Shown: positions 7,061-9,835 of the stretch, piece by piece
Numbering within the stretch: the stretch's first letter is position 1
Layout of the letters: every line of letters starts with the position of its first letter
Assembly (NCBI GenBank): GCA_913031515.1
Contig: CAJWET010000047.1
Span: 1 to 9,835 of the forward strand
Origin: an uncultured Acidimicrobiaceae bacterium
Lineage (GTDB): Bacteria; Actinomycetota; Acidimicrobiia; Acidimicrobiales; UBA8592
DNA: 9,835 nucleotides
Direction: 5' to 3'
Translations under genes and position numbers: made by a program
The notes under the pieces: generated by a model
Seen by the model: only the letters and a program-made list of their open reading frames with translations
What the model was told of the DNA's origin: nothing
The model's database searches: none

Positions 7061-8596
7061 ATGGATGCAATGAGCACAAACGAAGCTGATAGAGCAGATC
7101 TAGAATCCAAAGATAAGGATTCTCTGATTCAAATAGCAACGGCCTTGGGTGGTAAACCCTCATCAAGGGCTCGTAAATCAGAGGTTATAGACCTTATCCT
7201 TAAACTCGCGAATGAGGAAGGGGGCGGTCCCAGTACTGCGGAGGACTCGAGAAGTTCCGGTGCAGACAATCGGCCCGATGACTCCCCACAGCAAGCCTCT
7301 CCGAAGAATCGCGGCTACTCTGCTGACCCTATGGCCGATGCGCGTGCTGAAGCCAATGGCGAGAATGGGCAGAACACAGAAGAAGAACCACAGGAAGGTG
7401 GAGGGCGCGGAAGGCGTAGACGCGGAAGAAGCCGCGAAGGTATGGAAGAATGGACTGGTGACCCAGTAGAGGCGGAGGGGTATCTCGATCTTCGAGATGA
7501 CGGATATGGGTTTTTGCGGGTTAACGGATTTCTGCCAAGTCGTGATGACGTGTATGTGCCCGTAAAATTTGTTCGCCAATACGGTTTACGTAAAGGCGAC
7601 CATCTCATCGGAGCGTATAGACCAGCTAATAGGTCAGAAAAAAATCCGGCGATGCTTCGACTTGATGCTATCAATGGGTCTGAAGCATCGAACATGACGG
7701 ACCGTCCAGACTTCACTGAATTGACTCCAGTCTTCCCAGATACGAGATTGAAACTAGAACGGCCTGAAGATCCGGAAAATGCCATAGCGAGAGTGATAGA
7801 TCTGTTAGCGCCGATCGCTAAAGGGCAAAGGGCTCTTCTTGCTGCTCCAATCCGATCTGGAAAGACAGCAATACTAAAGGAAATCTCGCAGTCGATCGAA
7901 ACCAGTTATTCTGAAGTGAAGCTGCTTATGCTTCTTGTCGATGCCCCTCCAGAAGAAGTTACGGAGATGAAACGTTGGCTGACTCGTTCAGATCTCGTAG
8001 CGTCAACATTTGATCAGCCGCCTGAAGAACATATTGCTATTGCAGAACTTACGATTGAGCGTGCGAAGCGAATGGTCGAGCTAGGTGAAGATGTTGTTGT
8101 GATTGTAGATGGGATGACCCATCTTGCTCGCGCTTACACTCTCGTCTCGCAAGGCTCAGGAAGGCTGGTGTCGGGTGATCTCGATGCTTCGGCTCTATAC
8201 CCTCCCAAACGTTTCTTTGGCTCGGGGCGGAAAGTAGAGGAGGGCGGTTCACTTACCGTGATTGCTACAGTGCTATCCGAAACACATTCCAAGGTAGATG
8301 AATTAGTCCTCAACGAGTTACAAGGTGGGAGTACGATGGAGCTGCATTTATGCTCAGAGGCAGTCGATGCGCAACTTTTCCCGGGGGTTGATGTAAGGAA
8401 ATCAATGACCAAAAATGTGGGATCCCTGTATTCGAATGAAGAACATGCCCAAACTATTAAATTGCGGGAAGAGCTAAAAAAATCCTCTGATGGTGGGGAT
8501 CGTCTAGAAGAGTTGAGAAGTCTTCTCGTGCAGATAGATGAGACCGAAGACAATGCACAGTTGCTGGGGAAACTTGCCGTTTCTGGTGAAAAGTAA
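7061..8596 (+). CDS. rho: Transcription termination factor Rho, divergent at catalytic positions
   Basis: Rho is a hexameric RNA-dependent ATPase that ends transcription. The 511-residue product has an N-terminal SAP-like helix domain (about 12-50), a low-complexity acidic then arginine/glycine-rich linker (52-130, with GRGRRRRGRSR) typical of actinobacterial Rho, a cold-shock RNA-binding domain (about 135-210, DDGYGFLRVNGFLPS) and a RecA-like ATPase (about 220-505). The Walker A motif reads APIRSGKT (262-269) and keeps K268 and T269; Walker B ends at D350. Against E. coli Rho from memory, several key positions differ: E211 is A295, R212 is P296, R269 is H354, R353 is Q438 and the arginine finger R366 is K451. 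PPKRFFG (Q-loop end) and SKVDE (R-loop lysine K411) are kept. The reading frame is intact, so this is not simple decay. Either ATG 7061 or ATG 7070 could start it; neither has a strong Shine-Dalgarno. It sits upstream of rpmE, as in other Actinobacteria. Confidence 0.93.
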   Translation: MDAMSTNEADRADLESKDKDSLIQIATALGGKPSSRARKSEVIDLILKLANEEGGGPSTAEDSRSSGADNRPDDSPQQASPKNRGYSADPMADARAEANGENGQNTEEEPQEGGGRGRRRRGRSREGMEEWTGDPVEAEGYLDLRDDGYGFLRVNGFLPSRDDVYVPVKFVRQYGLRKGDHLIGAYRPANRSEKNPAMLRLDAINGSEASNMTDRPDFTELTPVFPDTRLKLERPEDPENAIARVIDLLAPIAKGQRALLAAPIRSGKTAILKEISQSIETSYSEVKLLMLLVDAPPEEVTEMKRWLTRSDLVASTFDQPPEEHIAIAELTIERAKRMVELGEDVVVIVDGMTHLARAYTLVSQGSGRLVSGDLDASALYPPKRFFGSGRKVEEGGSLTVIATVLSETHSKVDELVLNELQGGSTMELHLCSEAVDAQLFPGVDVRKSMTKNVGSLYSNEEHAQTIKLREELKKSSDGGDRLEELRSLLVQIDETEDNAQLLGKLAVSGEK

Positions 8597-8674
8597 ATCG
8601 GGATCTTTACTGCATGGGGTGCGGGCTTCCGATTCCCCCGATACCCTCAAATGATTAACGTGTGGAGATAAGAA
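8597..8674 (+). promoter_or_regulatory. GC-rich foldable spacer before rpmE2, possible L31 leader
   Basis: ATCGGG begins right after the rho stop (8597-8602) and pairs with CCCGAT (8637-8642). Inside lie GGGG (8616-8619) with CCCC (8635-8638) and CGG (8622-8624) with CCG (8629-8631) around a GCTT loop; the G-run and outer pairings compete for the same Cs. No T-tract follows, so it is not a terminator. L31 leader RNA motifs are known in several bacterial groups, and this spacer may be one, but I cannot match it to a model by eye. GGAG (8664-8667) is a good Shine-Dalgarno 7 nt before the rpmE2 ATG. Confidence 0.35.
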
Positions 8675-8947
8675 ATGAAACCAGATATTCATCCCGAGTA
8701 TAGGCCAGTAGTTTTTCAGGATACTTCGTCTGGCGATTCATGGGTTACTCGGTCCACGATTGAAACGGAAGAGACTATTACGTGGGAAGATGGGCAGGAG
8801 TATCCACTAGCCAAAGTCCCGATTTCCTCTTCTAGTCACCCGTTCTTCACGGGGACAATGACGATTGTTGATACGGCGGGACGTGTTGAAAGATTCGAAA
8901 AACGATACGGGAAAAGAAAGCGACAGTCCGACTCCGCTGGAGAATGA
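8675..8947 (+). CDS. rpmE2: Ribosomal protein L31 type B (zinc-independent)
   Basis: This 90-residue large-subunit ribosomal protein begins MKPDIHPEYRPVVFQDTSSG and continues with TRSTIETEETITWEDG, YPLAKVPISSSSHPFFTG and DTAGRVERFEKRYG, a close fit to type B L31 (RpmE2/YkgM-like). There is no cysteine anywhere, so it lacks the CxxC zinc site of type A L31 and should work without zinc. The basic tail KRKRQ fits rRNA contact. It follows rho by 78 nt. In many Actinobacteria the rho-linked L31 is the cysteine-containing type A, so the type B form here is of note. A good GGAG ribosome binding site supports the ATG at 8675. Confidence 0.96.
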   Translation: MKPDIHPEYRPVVFQDTSSGDSWVTRSTIETEETITWEDGQEYPLAKVPISSSSHPFFTGTMTIVDTAGRVERFEKRYGKRKRQSDSAGE

Positions 8948-8974
8948 TCCATTTTGCAATCCTGTTTGGGTTGG

Positions 8975-9835
8975 ATGATGAAAGATAACTCCCAGTTCGC
9001 ATCGTTGGTACTCGCCAAACTCAAAAGCTTGGCCGCTACTCTTGGCCAATCCGATGATTATGAGGAAGAGATCTTTCCATCTGGTGCTTTGCTTTTCAAC
9101 TCCTCCCGAGTTGTCGCCTATTCAGCTTCTGACGAGGTATCAATTCTTTCAGTTGTTTTAGCCCATCATGCAATGCATCAAAATATGGAAGTCCACCTTG
9201 TTGCGGATCATGAAAATCCGGTCTTGTGTGAGCAGAAACTCGGTTTTGATCTAGATATCAGGGTTTGGCTTGTAGAGGGAAAAGAGCTGATTGAACATCC
9301 TGAAATTCCGACTTACTATCAGGAAAGAGCTCCGGAGGAAGCTAGGAGCTTAGGAGCAAAGTTAGAAAAATTTGACTGCTGCGTGATAGAAGAACATGGT
9401 GCTCTCCGAGCGGAAGTCCACGGCGTAGAAGTTGCGCGTGTGGTACGGGCCGAAGACGGCATGTTTGAAATCAATGTGGGTGTCGGAGAATATGATCAGA
9501 ATGCGCACTTCACTCTAAATAGAAACGCTGAAACTGAGAAGAACTTGGAAGAAGTAATAGCCACTGTTAAACAATTCCGGCACAAGGAAGGCGCTCCCCA
9601 CCCCCTAAATCGCATATTGCGATCTCGGTGGTTAATGTCGAAAGCTATCTCCAACCCAGCGTTATTGGGGATGCAGGAATTGAACTTTGTGGAATCGTTG
9701 CTGCCCACATACGACGCTCTAAACAATGAACCATGTTCGGCTGTGGGTCTAAAGGGAGGTATTGCGACTTTGGTCATATCGGCAACGGGTGTGGACTTAA
9801 ATCTTGTACCTTATGCTGGTGGTCAAATAAATCGC
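8975..9835 (+). CDS. Protein of unknown function, C-terminus beyond the window
   Basis: An uninterrupted frame of 287 codons starts at ATG ATG (8975/8978), 27 nt after rpmE2, and runs off the right edge. The start has only a weak GGGTTGG upstream; TTG at 8966 or 8954 is also possible, because the frame stays open back to the rpmE2 stop. The product is mixed alpha/beta, acidic and soluble, with no signal peptide or membrane span. Segments that look constrained are EVHLVADHENPVL (about 70-82), RVWLVEGKEL (about 93-102), VHGVEVARVV (about 149-158), INVGVGEYDQNAHF (about 165-178) and PHPLNRILRSRWL (about 209-221). Codon use resembles the neighbours. My impression is of a conserved Acidimicrobiia hypothetical found near rho/rpmE, but that is memory without a check. 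In Mycobacterium this slot holds prfA, and this protein lacks the GGQ motif of a release factor in the part seen. Confidence 0.85.
   Translation, partial: MMKDNSQFASLVLAKLKSLAATLGQSDDYEEEIFPSGALLFNSSRVVAYSASDEVSILSVVLAHHAMHQNMEVHLVADHENPVLCEQKLGFDLDIRVWLVEGKELIEHPEIPTYYQERAPEEARSLGAKLEKFDCCVIEEHGALRAEVHGVEVARVVRAEDGMFEINVGVGEYDQNAHFTLNRNAETEKNLEEVIATVKQFRHKEGAPHPLNRILRSRWLMSKAISNPALLGMQELNFVESLLPTYDALNNEPCSAVGLKGGIATLVISATGVDLNLVPYAGGQINR

Noticed and set aside
7009..7089. A 26-codon frame (ATG ATG AAT GAA...) in the rho leader that overlaps the rho start, a possible leader peptide
   Set aside because: No ribosome binding site, no biased or regulatory composition, and short frames like this are common by chance.
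7315..7785. A 156-codon minus-strand frame opposite rho, and another at 8134-8553
   Set aside because: Both are antisense to conserved Rho sequence; their products are serine/arginine/proline-rich without recognisable motifs, as expected of shadow frames.
1..9835. CRISPR arrays, insertion sequences, phage or defence genes
   Set aside because: No direct repeat arrays, transposase frames or integrase-like sequences are present; apart from the left-edge junction the window is core metabolism and translation.

Overview
The window looks like a chromosomal segment of a low-GC actinobacterium, probably a marine Acidimicrobiia-like lineage. This is inferred from gene content and order, not from a search. 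The core order argS - lysA - hom - thrC - rho - rpmE matches the argS/lysA/hom/thrC/thrB/rho/rpmE arrangement known from Actinobacteria such as Mycobacterium, but base composition is estimated by eye at only mid-40s percent GC. The dusB fragment also has the actinobacterial GGGGALPFKR-type segment after its NFGCP motif.

Layout. Positions 1-200 (minus) encode the start region of an alpha/beta hydrolase whose style recalls planctomycete-type lipases. It abuts, out of frame, a truncated tRNA-dihydrouridine synthase gene (dusB, minus, homologous part about 190-837). This junction is probably an assembly chimera or a recombination breakpoint. Divergent from dusB come argS (958-2571) and lysA (2581-3855), whose ribosome binding site overlaps the argS stop. 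A 294-nt gap then holds a possible 39-residue membrane peptide on the minus strand and a 12-bp perfect inverted repeat. Next are hom (4150-5442) and thrC (5449-6849), 6 nt apart. A candidate terminator and a 211-nt leader precede rho (7061-8596). A short GC-rich foldable spacer leads to a zinc-independent type B L31 gene, rpmE2 (8675-8947). Last is an unrecognised gene (8975-9835) that runs off the window.

Function. LysA makes lysine from meso-diaminopimelate. Hom and ThrC supply two of the three steps from aspartate semialdehyde to threonine. The middle enzyme, homoserine kinase (thrB), normally sits between thrC and rho in Actinobacteria but is absent here. ArgS charges tRNA-Arg, L31 is a ribosomal protein, and Rho terminates transcription.

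The most interesting feature is the Rho protein. It keeps the overall fold signatures and Walker lysine/threonine, but positions equivalent to E. coli E211 (catalytic glutamate), R212, R269, R353 and R366 (arginine finger) are all changed. That suggests an altered or weakened ATPase and likely insensitivity to bicyclomycin. Other points of note are the dusB/hydrolase chimera, the missing thrB, the missing prfA-prmC after rpmE, and the possible membrane microprotein.
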